Shown here one piece after another: positions 39,260-47,878 of a stretch of 64,000 nucleotides of DNA (positions are counted from its first letter, which is position 1; each line of letters opens with the position of its first letter). The notes beneath the pieces were generated by a model. That model ran no database searches. It was not told the origin of the DNA and saw only the letters and a program-made list of their open reading frames with translations. Source of the stretch: Ferrovibrio sp. (GTDB lineage Bacteria > Pseudomonadota > Alphaproteobacteria > Ferrovibrionales > Ferrovibrionaceae); the NCBI GenBank assembly GCA_017991315.1, contig JAGOQS010000001.1, positions 620,001-684,000 on the forward strand, written 5' to 3'. The position numbers were made by a program, and so were the translations under genes.

Positions 39260-39694
39260 ATGTCGAAAACCCCGCTCGTGCTGGAAAATTTCCTGCCCTA
39301 CCGGCTGTCGGTGATGACCAACCGGATCAGCGGCGCGCTGAGCCGGCATTACGCCGAGCGGTTCGGCATCGGGATCCCCGAATGGCGGGTGATCGCCAAT
39401 CTCGGCCGCCATCCCGGCATCACTGCCAACGAGGTGGTGGAACGCGCGGCGATGGACAAGGTGACGGTGAGCCGTGCCGTGGCGGCGCTGGAAAAAAAGA
39501 AGCTGGTGGAACGCCGCCGCGACGATGGCGACAAGCGCAAGACGCAATTGACGCTCTCGAAGGCCGGCGAGAAGGTCTATGGTGAGATCGTGCCGCTGGC
39601 GCTCGGTTTCGAGCGCGAGTTGCTTGAGAAGCTGACAGCGGAGGAGCGTCGCGTGCTGGATCGGGTAATCGACAAGCTGCTGGCGGCGGCCTGA
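39260..39694 (+). CDS. MarR family regulator of tyrosine catabolism (predicted)
   Basis: The 144-residue protein has the MarR winged helix: EWRVIANLGRHPGITANEVVERAAMDKVTVSRAVAALEKKKLVERRRDDGDKRKTQLTLS, with the DxR wing motif. The start MSKTPLVLENF at 39260 is preferred; the open frame upstream includes the operator. It is divergent from hppD, so it is likely a repressor of hppD-hmgA-fah and of itself, released by an aromatic intermediate. Confidence 0.9.
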   Translation: MSKTPLVLENFLPYRLSVMTNRISGALSRHYAERFGIGIPEWRVIANLGRHPGITANEVVERAAMDKVTVSRAVAALEKKKLVERRRDDGDKRKTQLTLSKAGEKVYGEIVPLALGFERELLEKLTAEERRVLDRVIDKLLAAA

Positions 39695-39700
39695 GCGGCG

Positions 39701-40558
39701 TTAACCCCGCACCACGCTGCGGTAGGCGGCAGAGAGGGCGGCCAATGCCGCGCGCGGCTTGGCGCCACGCACGCGGGTATGCAGCAGCACCGGCAGCCGC
39801 GGCAAGACCGGCAACCCCAGCCGGGGGCCGATATCCATGGCGCCGAAAGGCAGCATGCGTGGCGCCAGCGCGCTGACGCCGACACCGGCCATCACCGCCG
39901 CCGCCACCGCTGCCACGCCGCCGCCGACAAACACTTCCGTCCAGGCGATGCCGGCTGTATCGAGAAGCTGGCCGGCCAGCGCGCGCACGCCGCAAGGCTC
40001 CGCCATGGTGGCGAGCGGCAAAGGTTCGCCGGCACGGTGCTGCCAGTGCGGCGCCGCGAACCAGCCGAATTTCTCCTCGGCGAGCAATTCGCCACCGCTG
40101 CGCCCGGCATGCAGGCGCACGATCACGGTGTCGAATTCGCGCCGGTCAAAACGCTGCAGCAGGTCACCTGACGAACCGATATGAATCTCGATCAGCAGGT
40201 CCGGGTCCTGGGCGTTCATGCGGGCGATCAGCGCCGGCAGTTCCGGCCCGGCAACATGGTCGCTGATGCCGATGGTCAGGCGCTGACGCGCCGCGATAAA
40301 GCCGGCCAGCGCGCGGTCATGCACCGCCAGCAATTCGCGGGCATGGTCGAGGAAGGAAGCGCCGCGCGCCGAAAGTTCCAGGTGGCGCGGGGTACGTTCC
40401 AGCAGCCGGCAGCCGAGCCGCTTTTCCAGCCGCTGCAGCTTAAGGCTCACCGCGCCCTGGGTGGTCTGCAGGGCTTCCGCGGCGCGCGTGAAGCTGCCGA
40501 GTTCGGCGATGCGGATGAAAGCCCGCACGGCATCCAGATCGAGGGGGTGTTCAGTCAT
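39701..40558 (-). CDS. LysR family transcriptional regulator
   Basis: The 285-residue protein has a LysR helix-turn-helix (FIRIAELGSFTRAAEALQTTQGAVSLKLQRLEKRLGCRLLERT) and a substrate-binding domain (residues about 90-285). It is divergent from the tautomerase gene, with a dyad in the 96-bp gap, so it probably regulates that gene. Its effector is unknown. It is convergent with the MarR gene (6-nt gap). Confidence 0.92.
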   Translation of the reverse strand: MTEHPLDLDAVRAFIRIAELGSFTRAAEALQTTQGAVSLKLQRLEKRLGCRLLERTPRHLELSARGASFLDHARELLAVHDRALAGFIAARQRLTIGISDHVAGPELPALIARMNAQDPDLLIEIHIGSSGDLLQRFDRREFDTVIVRLHAGRSGGELLAEEKFGWFAAPHWQHRAGEPLPLATMAEPCGVRALAGQLLDTAGIAWTEVFVGGGVAAVAAAVMAGVGVSALAPRMLPFGAMDIGPRLGLPVLPRLPVLLHTRVRGAKPRAALAALSAAYRSVVRG

Positions 40559-40566
40559 TTGTATTC

Positions 40567-40586
40567 ATAATAGCTGATATCATTAT
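40567..40586. promoter_or_regulatory. LysR-type dyad between lysR gene and tautomerase
   Basis: ATAATAGCTGATATCATTAT has 5-bp arms ATAAT/ATTAT around a T-N11-A spacing. It sits just upstream of the LysR gene's ATG (40558) and 69 nt before the tautomerase ATG. The AT-rich dyad at a divergent LysR pair is the usual place for a binding site. Confidence 0.55.
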
Positions 40587-40654
40587 TAATTCGCTATGAA
40601 AATGACTGGCTGCAGCGGTAGGAGTTGTTCGGACAACAGAAAAAAGGGGCGATC

Positions 40655-41032
40655 ATGCCGCTGCTTCATATCTCTCTGCGCGAAGGCAAGCCGGAAGCCT
40701 ACCGGCAGGCAATTTTCGATAGTCTCTATCTGGCGCTGCGCGACGCACTGGCGGTGCCCGAGGATGATCAGTTCATGACCATCACCGAGCATGCTGCGGC
40801 GAATTTCCGTAAAGGGAATGCCTTCGGCGTCACGCGCAGCGATGATCTGGTCTATATCCAGATCACCGTGTTCAGCAGCCGCACGGCGGCGCAGAAGCAG
40901 GCTTTGTTCCGCTGCATTGTGGAGCGGCTTGGCGCCAGTCCGGGTATCCGGCCTGAGGATGTGTTCGTGACGGTACTGGATGCGCCGAAGGAAAACTGGT
41001 CCGTCGGCCACGGCCTGGCGCAATTCGCCTGA
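40655..41032 (+). CDS. Tautomerase family protein
   Basis: The 125-residue protein begins MPLLHISLREGKPEAYRQAI, leaving a catalytic Pro1 after Met removal as in 4-oxalocrotonate tautomerase relatives. It is of the longer type (FMTITEHAAANFRKGNAFGVTRSDDLVYIQITVFSSRTAAQKQALF). ATG 40655 has AAGGGG upstream. It is probably regulated by the divergent LysR gene; the substrate is unknown. Confidence 0.87.
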   Translation: MPLLHISLREGKPEAYRQAIFDSLYLALRDALAVPEDDQFMTITEHAAANFRKGNAFGVTRSDDLVYIQITVFSSRTAAQKQALFRCIVERLGASPGIRPEDVFVTVLDAPKENWSVGHGLAQFA

Positions 41033-41047
41033 CGGGTTTTAACCGCG

Positions 41048-41701
41048 TCACTCCGCCTTGGTTTCAGGCTTGCTGGCGTCGGGCAGCTTGGCTTGTTCGG
41101 CGGCCTGCTGCTCGGCGATCTTGCGCTCGAAGCTGGCCTTGCTGCGGCGGTGGGTGAAGAACAGGATCACACCAACCAGGGCGAACACGCCGAGCATGAC
41201 TAAGCCGAAATCCTTGGCGACATCGCCAAGCACGGCTTCGAAAGTCTTGCCGAGCAGGTAGCCACCCCAGGCGAAGGCATTGGCCCACAGGCCGGCGGCG
41301 ATGAAGTTCAGCGCAGCAAAGCGCGGCCAGCCAATCGGGCTCATGCCCATCGCCAGCGAGGAGAAGTTGCGCACACCGTAGATGAAGCGGAAGGAGAGGA
41401 TGAAGCCGATGTGATACTTGTGCAGCATCCCGAGCGCGACATTGACACCGCCCTGCATGCGCGGGAAGCGCTTGAGCAGGCGATGGCCGTATTTGCGGCC
41501 AATCCAGAAGTAGAGCTGGTCGCCGGAGAAGCTGCCGAGCCAGGCGGCGGCGATCAGGATATACTGGTTCAGCATCCCCTGACTGGCGGCGGCGCCGGCG
41601 AAGATCACGAAAGTCTCGCCTTCCAGGAAGGTCCAGATGAAGGTGATGACGTAGAAGAGGTCGCGGTACTCTTCGATCAGCTTATAGATATCGAGGTCCA
41701 C
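41048..41701 (-). CDS. DedA family membrane protein
   Basis: The 217-residue protein has the DedA motifs FLEGETFVIFAGAAASQG, GSFSGDQLYFWIGRKYG and FRFIYGVRNFSSLAMGMSPIGWPRFAALNFIAAGLWA, with five or six membrane segments. DedA proteins are linked to polyprenyl-phosphate or lipid flipping. The C-terminal 35 residues are charged and Ala/Lys-rich. It lies 23 nt after thiS-thiG on the same strand. Confidence 0.9.
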   Translation of the reverse strand: MDLDIYKLIEEYRDLFYVITFIWTFLEGETFVIFAGAAASQGMLNQYILIAAAWLGSFSGDQLYFWIGRKYGHRLLKRFPRMQGGVNVALGMLHKYHIGFILSFRFIYGVRNFSSLAMGMSPIGWPRFAALNFIAAGLWANAFAWGGYLLGKTFEAVLGDVAKDFGLVMLGVFALVGVILFFTHRRSKASFERKIAEQQAAEQAKLPDASKPETKAE

Positions 41702-41724
41702 TTTGGGGCCTTTGCGCTACGGGT

Positions 41725-42711
41725 TTAGATCAGGCCCGCGAGCGGGGACGAAGGATCGGCATAGCGCTTTTTCGGCATGCGGCCGGCGCGATAGGCCAGC
41801 CTGCCGGCTTCCACCGCCATGCGCATGGCATGTGCCATGCGGATCGGGTCGCCGGCTTCGGCGATGGCGGTATTCATCAGCACGCCGTCGCAGCCAAGCT
41901 CCATGGCGATGGCGGCATCAGACGCTGTGCCAACGCCGGCATCCACCAGCACCGGCACGCGGGCGTTTTCCTTGATGATGCGGATCTGCACCGGATTCTG
42001 CACGCCGAGGCCGGAACCGATCGGGGCGGCCAGCGGCATGATGGCGCAGGCGCCGAGGTCTTCCAGCTTCTTCGCCGCGATTGGATCGTCGGCGCAGTAG
42101 ACCATGACGTCGAAGCCTTCCTTCACCAGGATCTTGGTGGCGGCGAGGGTCTGTTCCATGTCGGGGTACAGCGTCTTCTGGTCGCCCAGCACTTCCAGCT
42201 TCACCAGCTTCCAGCCGCCGGCCTCGCGCGCCAGGCGCAGGGTGCGCAGCGCGTCGTCGGCAGTGAAGCAGCCGGCGGTGTTGGGCAGGTAGGTGTATTT
42301 CTTCGGATCGACGTAATCCATCAGCATCGGCTGCTTGGGGTCGAGCACGTTCACCCGGCGCACCGCCACGGTCACGATCTCGGCGCCGGAAGCCTCGATG
42401 GCGGCCTTGGTTTCGGCCAGGTCCTTGTACTTGCCGGTGCCGACCAGCAGGCGGGACCGGAAACGACGACCGGCGACCTCGAAATAGTCGTCATCCGGGT
42501 GCTGCGCGGCATTGCCGCCGCCGATGAAATGCACGATTTCGATGGCATCGCCATCTTTCAGCGCCGTGGCGCCATAGGCCGAGCGCGGCACGATCTCGCG
42601 GTTCAGCTCAATCGCGATCTTGCGCGCATCGAGTTCCAGCGTGGCCAGCAATTCGGCAACATTGGCCGCCTGGCCCATTTCACGGGATTCACCGTTAATC
42701 GACAGCCGCAT
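41725..42711 (-). CDS. ThiS-ThiG fusion: sulfur carrier protein and thiazole synthase
   Basis: The 328-residue protein joins ThiS (about residues 1-66, ending HFIGGGN) to ThiG (about 75-328). ThiG signatures include [24 protein letters not shown], the Schiff-base lysine region [16 protein letters not shown], and [31 protein letters not shown]. No in-frame stop or start separates them. ThiG makes the thiazole of thiamine using the thiocarboxylate on the ThiS C-terminal glycine, which here is internal (Gly64-66). No TPP riboswitch is seen upstream. Confidence 0.93.
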   Translation of the reverse strand: MRLSINGESREMGQAANVAELLATLELDARKIAIELNREIVPRSAYGATALKDGDAIEIVHFIGGGNAAQHPDDDYFEVAGRRFRSRLLVGTGKYKDLAETKAAIEASGAEIVTVAVRRVNVLDPKQPMLMDYVDPKKYTYLPNTAGCFTADDALRTLRLAREAGGWKLVKLEVLGDQKTLYPDMEQTLAATKILVKEGFDVMVYCADDPIAAKKLEDLGACAIMPLAAPIGSGLGVQNPVQIRIIKENARVPVLVDAGVGTASDAAIAMELGCDGVLMNTAIAEAGDPIRMAHAMRMAVEAGRLAYRAGRMPKKRYADPSSPLAGLI

Positions 42712-42886
42712 TTGTCCTGCTCTTCCTCTAACCCCTCCCGGTGCCGCCTTATCACATGGGGGCTGCCGGGCGTTCCGACAATAGAGCCCCGCCCAACCAG
42801 GGGCAACCGCTCCGTGGCCCTGGCTGTACTATCTCTTTGTTACGGCTCAACGCTGGGTTAGGATTGCGGCAAAACAGGAGGACGGC

Positions 42887-43525
42887 GTGAAGCTGTTTGG
42901 GTATTTCCGGTCTTCTGCGGCCTACCGCGTTCGAATCGCCCTGAACCTGAAGGGGCTGGACTACGAACTGGTGCCGCTGCATTTGCAGAAGAATGAGCAT
43001 CTCTCGGCGGATTATGCCCGGCTTAACCCGCAGCAACTGCTGCCGTCCCTGGAAGTGGATGGCGCGGTGTTGACCCAGTCGCTGGCCATCATCGAGTATC
43101 TCGACGAGGTGTATCCGAAACCGGCCTTGCTGCCCAAGGAACCGGTGCTGCGTGCCCAGGTGCGGGCCATGGCGCAGGCCATCGCTTGCGATATTCACCC
43201 GATCAACAACCTTCGCGTGCTGCGCTACCTGGTGCACGACATGGGGCTGTCGGACGAGAAGAAGAACCAATGGTACCGCCATTGGGTCGAAAGCGGTCTG
43301 GCCGCTGTGGAACAGATGCTGCGCCAGAGTTCACTTAGCGGTGATTTCTGCTTTGGCGCGGCGCCCGGCCTGGCCGATGCCTGCCTGGTGCCGCAGGTGG
43401 CCAATGGCCGGCGGTTCAATTGCGACCTCTCAGGCTGTCCCACGGTGGTGCGCATCGTCGATCACTGCAACACGCTTGATGCTTTCCGCCGTGCCGCGCC
43501 CGACCAGCAGCCGGATGCCGAATAG
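42887..43525 (+). CDS. maiA: Maleylacetoacetate isomerase
   Basis: The 212-residue zeta-class GST-fold protein has the SSAAYRVRIALNLKGL glutathione-binding motif, NPQQLLPSLEVDGAVLTQSLAIIEYLDE and the CDIHPINNLRVLRYL region typical of MaiA. It isomerises maleylacetoacetate to fumarylacetoacetate, completing the hppD-hmgA-fah pathway encoded 3.7 kb upstream. The start is GTG at 42887, preceded by AGGAGG. Confidence 0.93.
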   Translation: MKLFGYFRSSAAYRVRIALNLKGLDYELVPLHLQKNEHLSADYARLNPQQLLPSLEVDGAVLTQSLAIIEYLDEVYPKPALLPKEPVLRAQVRAMAQAIACDIHPINNLRVLRYLVHDMGLSDEKKNQWYRHWVESGLAAVEQMLRQSSLSGDFCFGAAPGLADACLVPQVANGRRFNCDLSGCPTVVRIVDHCNTLDAFRRAAPDQQPDAE

Positions 43526-43528
43526 CCG

Positions 43529-44587
43529 ATGCGACGCCGCGACGCGCTGCTTGCTTTTGCCGCCACTGCCGCCGCCGGCCTTGTCTGGCCGGCCCGTGCC
43601 GATCACCAGGTTCGGCCAGGCGGCCAGGCAATGCCGGCTTTCTTCCGCATCGGCACCGGTGGCACCGCCGGGGTGTATTTTCCACTCGGCAGCCTGATCG
43701 CCCGCGTGGTGGCGGAAAGCCATGGCGCGCCCGATTGCGCGCCGCCATTGCCGCAGCCCTGCGGTGTGCCTGGCCTGCTGGCGGTGGCGCAAACCTCAAA
43801 CGGCTCGGTGTCGAATGTCGATGGCATGCAGGCCGGCGCCATCGAGGCCGGGCTGGTGCAGTCCGATATCGCCCATGGCGCCTTCCATGCCAACGGCATC
43901 TTTGCCGGCAAGCCGGCGGCGACGCGGCTGCGCTTCGTGGCCCGGCTCTATCCGGAAGCGGTGCATGTGGTGGTGCGGCGCAATGTCGGAATCCAGACTA
44001 TTGCCGATCTTGCCGGCAAGCGCGTCAGCCTGGACGAGCCTGGCTCCGGCACCCTGGCGATGGCGCGCATGCTGCTTGCTGCCCATGGCCTTTCGGAAAG
44101 CCGGCTGCGCCCCGAATATGTGAAGCCCGATCTGGCCGCGCCGCGTCTGGCTGCTGGCCAGCTCGATGCCTTTTTCTTCGTCGGCGGCTGGCCGGTGCGC
44201 ACGGTTGCCGATCTCGCCAGCGCCGGCCATGTCGATATCCTGCCGGTGCGGGGCGAAGCCGCCGCAGACCTCTTGCAACGCAATCCCTTCCTCAGCCATG
44301 GCACCATTCCCGCCGGCATGTATGCCGGAGTCAACGCGGTGGAAACCGTCACCGTCTCGGCGCAGTTGCTGGTGCGCGCCGATCTTGACGATGCCCTGGT
44401 GGAAGGGGTGTTGCGGCAGATATGGAGTGAGCGCGGGCAGACGCTGATCCGCGCCGGCCACCCGCGCGGTGCCGACCTGGCGCTGGCCCAGGCGCTGGAA
44501 GCGCGTGGCATTCCGCTGCATCCTGGCGCCGCGCGCTTCTATCGCGCTGCCGGCCTTGATCCCGGCCCGGCCGCAGCGGCCCGCTGA
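43529..44587 (+). CDS. TAXI-family periplasmic solute-binding protein
   Basis: The 352-residue protein has a signal peptide with an RR pair (MRRRDALLAFAATAAAGLVWPARA) and the TAXI signature FRIGTGGTAGVYFPLGSLIARVV. Later are SNGSVSNVDGMQAGAIEAGLVQSDIAHGA and VSLDEPGSGTLAMARMLL. It would bind an organic anion such as glutamate in the periplasm. No TRAP membrane gene is beside it; its stop overlaps a histidine kinase by 1 nt, suggesting a sensing role. Confidence 0.9.
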   Translation: MRRRDALLAFAATAAAGLVWPARADHQVRPGGQAMPAFFRIGTGGTAGVYFPLGSLIARVVAESHGAPDCAPPLPQPCGVPGLLAVAQTSNGSVSNVDGMQAGAIEAGLVQSDIAHGAFHANGIFAGKPAATRLRFVARLYPEAVHVVVRRNVGIQTIADLAGKRVSLDEPGSGTLAMARMLLAAHGLSESRLRPEYVKPDLAAPRLAAGQLDAFFFVGGWPVRTVADLASAGHVDILPVRGEAAADLLQRNPFLSHGTIPAGMYAGVNAVETVTVSAQLLVRADLDDALVEGVLRQIWSERGQTLIRAGHPRGADLALAQALEARGIPLHPGAARFYRAAGLDPGPAAAAR

Positions 44588-45981
44588 TGCGGCAGCCGCT
44601 CAGGCATTGGAGTTTCGGCCGGCGCCAGATCACCGCCGCAATCATCGCCGTGGTCGCAGCGGCCTTCGTGATCGGCGCCTATGTGCAGCAGAGCCTCAGT
44701 TCCATTGCCCGCGACCTGCCGGTGACCCTGCTGGACCAGGAGCGCGACGCCGAAACCCTGATCCGCGAGATGGCCAATCTGGCCTGGGCCATCGAGTTCT
44801 GGCGTGTGCAGCCCAGCGAAGCGACCCGCGAGCGGGTGCGCGAGCGGTTGCAGGTGGCCGTGCGGCGCACCGAATTGCTGCGCACCAACTACAATCTCGA
44901 CAATCTGGTCGGCGCCGCCGGCATGTATGCCGTGGCACGGCCGGCCTTGCAGGATATTGAACGCTGGTTCGATGAGGGCGCCATGGGGCAGCCGGCCGGC
45001 TCGCCTTCCGCGATCTGGCTGATGCAGGCCCGTGCCCGCGACGCCGAGGCGCGGCTGATCACGCTGCTGGGCGAGGGCCGTGGCAGTGCGCGCGAATTGC
45101 TGCTGGCGCAGGAGGCGCGGCTCGACCGTTTTTCGCTTGGCGTAGCACTGCTCACGGCGTTTGCCGCCCTGCTGGTGCTGGGTCTGGTGCTGCTGCTCTA
45201 TCGCCAGCGCGTGCTGCTGGAACTGCGCGAGGAAACCGAGGTTACGCTGCTGGCGGCGATGCGCTCGGCGGAGGAGGCCAACCGGGCGAAAAGCGATTTC
45301 CTCGCCAATATGAGCCATGAGCTGCGCACGCCGCTTAATGCCATCATTGGCTTCTCCACCATGATCAAGGACGAGATGCTGGGGCCGGTGGGCCAGAAAC
45401 GCTATCGCGACTATGCCGCCGACATCCATGGCAGCGGCGAGCATCTACTGGCAATCATCAGTGACATTCTCGATCTCTCCAAGGTCGAGGCCGGCAAGAT
45501 GGAACTGGTGGATGCCGAATTCGATGCCGCCGAGGTGATGCGCGCCGCCATCCGGCTGGTACGCGAGAAAGCGGAAACCGATGGCTTGGCCTTGATCCTG
45601 CGGCCTTTGGAAAAGCCGGTGAAGCTGCATGCCGACCGCCGAGCGGTGCTGCAGATGCTGCTTAACCTGCTGAGCAATGCCGTGAAATTCACCGAGCGCG
45701 GCAGCGTGGAATTGGCCGCCAGCCTGACCCCGTCGGGTGGTTTGCGCTTCAGCGTGCGTGATACCGGCATCGGCATGACTGCGGCGCAACTCGCCAAGGT
45801 GCTGGAGCCATTCTACCAGGTGCAGAATGCCCTGACCCGCGACCAGCCCGGCACCGGCCTGGGCCTGCCGCTGGTCGACCGCCTGATCCGCCTGCAGGGC
45901 GGTCGGCTGGAGATCGAGAGCCAGCCCGGCATCGGCACCACGGCCAGCATCGAACTGCCGCCAAACCGTGTACTGACTTAG
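44587..45981 (+). CDS. Membrane sensor histidine kinase paired with TAXI protein
   Basis: The 464-residue kinase has two TM helices (about residues 15-35 and 184-205) around a 150-residue periplasmic domain of helical character. Then come a coiled coil, H-box with His244 in NMSHELRTPLNAIIGF, N-box QMLLNLLSNAVKFT, G1 DTGIGM and G2 GTGLGLPLV. It overlaps the TAXI gene by 1 nt, and ends overlapping gph. No response regulator gene is adjacent. Confidence 0.92.
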   Translation: MRQPLRHWSFGRRQITAAIIAVVAAAFVIGAYVQQSLSSIARDLPVTLLDQERDAETLIREMANLAWAIEFWRVQPSEATRERVRERLQVAVRRTELLRTNYNLDNLVGAAGMYAVARPALQDIERWFDEGAMGQPAGSPSAIWLMQARARDAEARLITLLGEGRGSARELLLAQEARLDRFSLGVALLTAFAALLVLGLVLLLYRQRVLLELREETEVTLLAAMRSAEEANRAKSDFLANMSHELRTPLNAIIGFSTMIKDEMLGPVGQKRYRDYAADIHGSGEHLLAIISDILDLSKVEAGKMELVDAEFDAAEVMRAAIRLVREKAETDGLALILRPLEKPVKLHADRRAVLQMLLNLLSNAVKFTERGSVELAASLTPSGGLRFSVRDTGIGMTAAQLAKVLEPFYQVQNALTRDQPGTGLGLPLVDRLIRLQGGRLEIESQPGIGTTASIELPPNRVLT

Positions 45982-46649
45982 GCGGTTTGCAACGAATCCA
46001 GCGCGGCCCGCAGATCGTCGAAATGATGGATCAGCCGGTCGGCGCCCAGTTCGGCGGCGGGAATGCGGGTATAGCCGAAACTCACCGCCACGTTGGGCAG
46101 CTTCGCGGCTTTAGCGGCATCGATATCGTTCGAGGAATCGCCAACCATCGCCGCCCAGCTGATTTCGCCACCGATGCGTCCCAGGGTGCCAGTGATATGG
46201 CCGGGATCGGGCTTCTTCACCGGGAAGGTGTCGCCGCCGACAATGGCGTCGAAGAACGGCGTCAGTTGCAGCTGATCGAGCAGCGGGAAGGTGAAGGCTT
46301 CGGTCTTGTTGGTGCAGACCGCGAGCTTGTAGCCATCGCGGCGCAAGGCGTCCAGGCAGGCGACCACGCCGGGGAAGGGCTTGCTGGTGGCGACCAGATT
46401 GGCGGCGTAATAGACAAAGAAGGCGTCCACGGCGGCCTTGAACTGCTGCTCGGAAACGATGCCGCCGGTGGCGATCAGCCCACGCTGCACCAGCGCCACC
46501 GCGCCATCGCCCACCATGCTGCGCACCGCATCCAGGCCGACAGTGGGCCGGCCCTGGCTGGTCAGGGCATGGTCGAGCGCGGCAGCAAGGTCCGGCGCGG
46601 TGTCGACGAGGGTTCCGTCAAGGTCGAACAGGATCGCTTTCATGGCCAT
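45978..46649 (-). CDS. gph: Phosphoglycolate phosphatase
   Basis: The 223-residue HAD-family protein begins MAMKAILFDLDGTLVDTAPDL (nucleophile Asp and DxD motif). CTNKTEAFTFPLLDQL and VVGDSSNDIDAAKAA-like MVGDSSNDIDAAKAAKLPNVAVSFGYT give motifs II-IV. It dephosphorylates 2-phosphoglycolate. The start could be 46649 or 46643. No clear RBS is visible: the upstream 40 bp are a tandem repeat next to the phage integrase, so the native leader was probably changed by integration. Confidence 0.9.
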   Translation of the reverse strand: MAMKAILFDLDGTLVDTAPDLAAALDHALTSQGRPTVGLDAVRSMVGDGAVALVQRGLIATGGIVSEQQFKAAVDAFFVYYAANLVATSKPFPGVVACLDALRRDGYKLAVCTNKTEAFTFPLLDQLQLTPFFDAIVGGDTFPVKKPDPGHITGTLGRIGGEISWAAMVGDSSNDIDAAKAAKLPNVAVSFGYTRIPAAELGADRLIHHFDDLRAALDSLQTA

Positions 46650-46650
46650 T

Positions 46651-46690
46651 GAAACACTCGGAAAAACCTTGAAACACTCGGAAAAACCTT
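46651..46690. repeat. Tandem 20-bp repeat at chromosome/phage junction
   Basis: GAAACACTCGGAAAAACCTT occurs twice in direct tandem (46651-46670, 46671-46690). An inverted CGAGTGT follows at 46700-46706. It lies between gph and the integrase 3' end. It could be part of the attachment site or an integrase binding site. Confidence 0.7.
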
Positions 46691-46713
46691 TTGTATCAAC
46701 GAGTGTATGAAAA

Positions 46714-47676
46714 TCAACTATTTGTGGCCAGCTTTTTGCCATTTTGCCGCGGGGAGAAATTCTCGACCTTTGCGATAGCAGCTCGGGCCAACTTCTTCTG
46801 TTCAGCGGCTTTTGTGTACCGCTGCAGGGTAGCCAGTGTTTGGTGGCCTGTGATCGATCCAATCTCATGCGCGGTTGCGCCGGTCTCCGCAAGTCGCACG
46901 GCCGCAGTATGCCGGAGCTCGTGAAAGACGTGCCCAGTTAGGCCAAGCCGTCTCACCTCCCGCTTCCATAACCACTCGAATGAGTCGGTCGATATTGGTC
47001 TGCCGTCAGGCCTAGAGACTATAGTCAATCCTGTGGCCTCGGCGCGAGCCAACCTCAAGGCTTCGAGAAGCTCGACCGAGCACGGCACCCAAAGCTCGAT
47101 GCCTGTCTTCTGCTGCTTAACGGCGATACCCTCACCATCGAAGTCGGACCACCGCATCGAGAGAATATCGCCGATGCGCTGCCCGGTGTGCAGACCCAGC
47201 AGGAATGCCAGGCGGACGATACCTTGCATCTCAGCTTTCGCCTTTGCCACAACCTCATCCGGCCAAGGCCCCCTTGTCTTGATGGGCAGACGCTTGATCT
47301 TGGCGACGGGCGAATAGTCAGTGCGATATCCTCGCTCCAACGACCATACGAAGAACGCCCCAGCGGCGGCGATGAAGCTGTTCGCAGCCCCCGGTTTTGT
47401 GGAAAGCGCATCGCGAATACGATAAATATGCTGCCGAGATATGCTGTTAAGATCATGCTGTCGTATCGGATCAAACAGCTTCAGGGCGCGTCGATAAACG
47501 ACCTGGCTACCCGGAGCTAGGCTGGTGAATTCTTGAGAAACCAAATACTGTCGCAGCGCCCAACCAATAGTGCCCTGGGCCGGCGCAACACGCTTCTTTG
47601 AGCGCGGGTATGAATAAACCTTAACCGTGCCGTCTTTGAGTGTGTGCTTTACTTTGTTGGAGCGGGTACGCTTCAT
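46714..47676 (-). CDS. Tyrosine-type phage integrase
   Basis: The 320-residue recombinase has an N-terminal SAM-like core-binding domain (about residues 35-120) and a catalytic domain with Arg167 (HTGQRIGDIL), Lys190, His252-x-x-Arg255 (HELRHTAA), His278 (GHQT) and the nucleophile Tyr287 (LQRYTKA). All six catalytic residues are present. The start MKRTRSNK at 47676 is chosen; an upstream ATG at 47733 is also possible. It overlaps the excisionase-like gene. Confidence 0.95.
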   Translation of the reverse strand: MKRTRSNKVKHTLKDGTVKVYSYPRSKKRVAPAQGTIGWALRQYLVSQEFTSLAPGSQVVYRRALKLFDPIRQHDLNSISRQHIYRIRDALSTKPGAANSFIAAAGAFFVWSLERGYRTDYSPVAKIKRLPIKTRGPWPDEVVAKAKAEMQGIVRLAFLLGLHTGQRIGDILSMRWSDFDGEGIAVKQQKTGIELWVPCSVELLEALRLARAEATGLTIVSRPDGRPISTDSFEWLWKREVRRLGLTGHVFHELRHTAAVRLAETGATAHEIGSITGHQTLATLQRYTKAAEQKKLARAAIAKVENFSPRQNGKKLATNS

Positions 47677-47878
47677 CGAGCGCCTCCATGACCGGGTCCC
47701 GGGATTTAGCCGAGGTTCCCATTGCCTCGTCAACCTTCTCTCGATCCCAGCGCGGCAGTTTTGGTGTCAGGTAAACGGGCTGGGGTAGCCTCCCTGAGGC
47801 GACAAGATTATTGATCGTCGACCTGCTGCAGGCCAGATATTGGGCCAAACCGGCAAGCGAAAGGTAGCGCGCCGTCAT
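47621..47878 (-). CDS. AlpA/excisionase-like HTH protein
   Basis: The 85-residue protein has a MerR-like winged-helix: YLSLAGLAQYLACSRSTINNLVASGRLPQPVYLTPKLPRWDREKVDEAM, the pattern of AlpA and phage excisionase regulators. It overlaps the integrase by 56 nt, the usual xis-int arrangement, and begins 4 nt inside the preceding zinc-protein gene. Probably directs excision. Confidence 0.82.
   Translation of the reverse strand: MTARYLSLAGLAQYLACSRSTINNLVASGRLPQPVYLTPKLPRWDREKVDEAMGTSAKSRDPVMEALDEAYPLQQSKAHTQRRHG

Noticed and set aside
42712-42886. TPP riboswitch upstream of thiS-thiG
   Set aside because: The CTGAGA and ACCTGATC core elements were not found.
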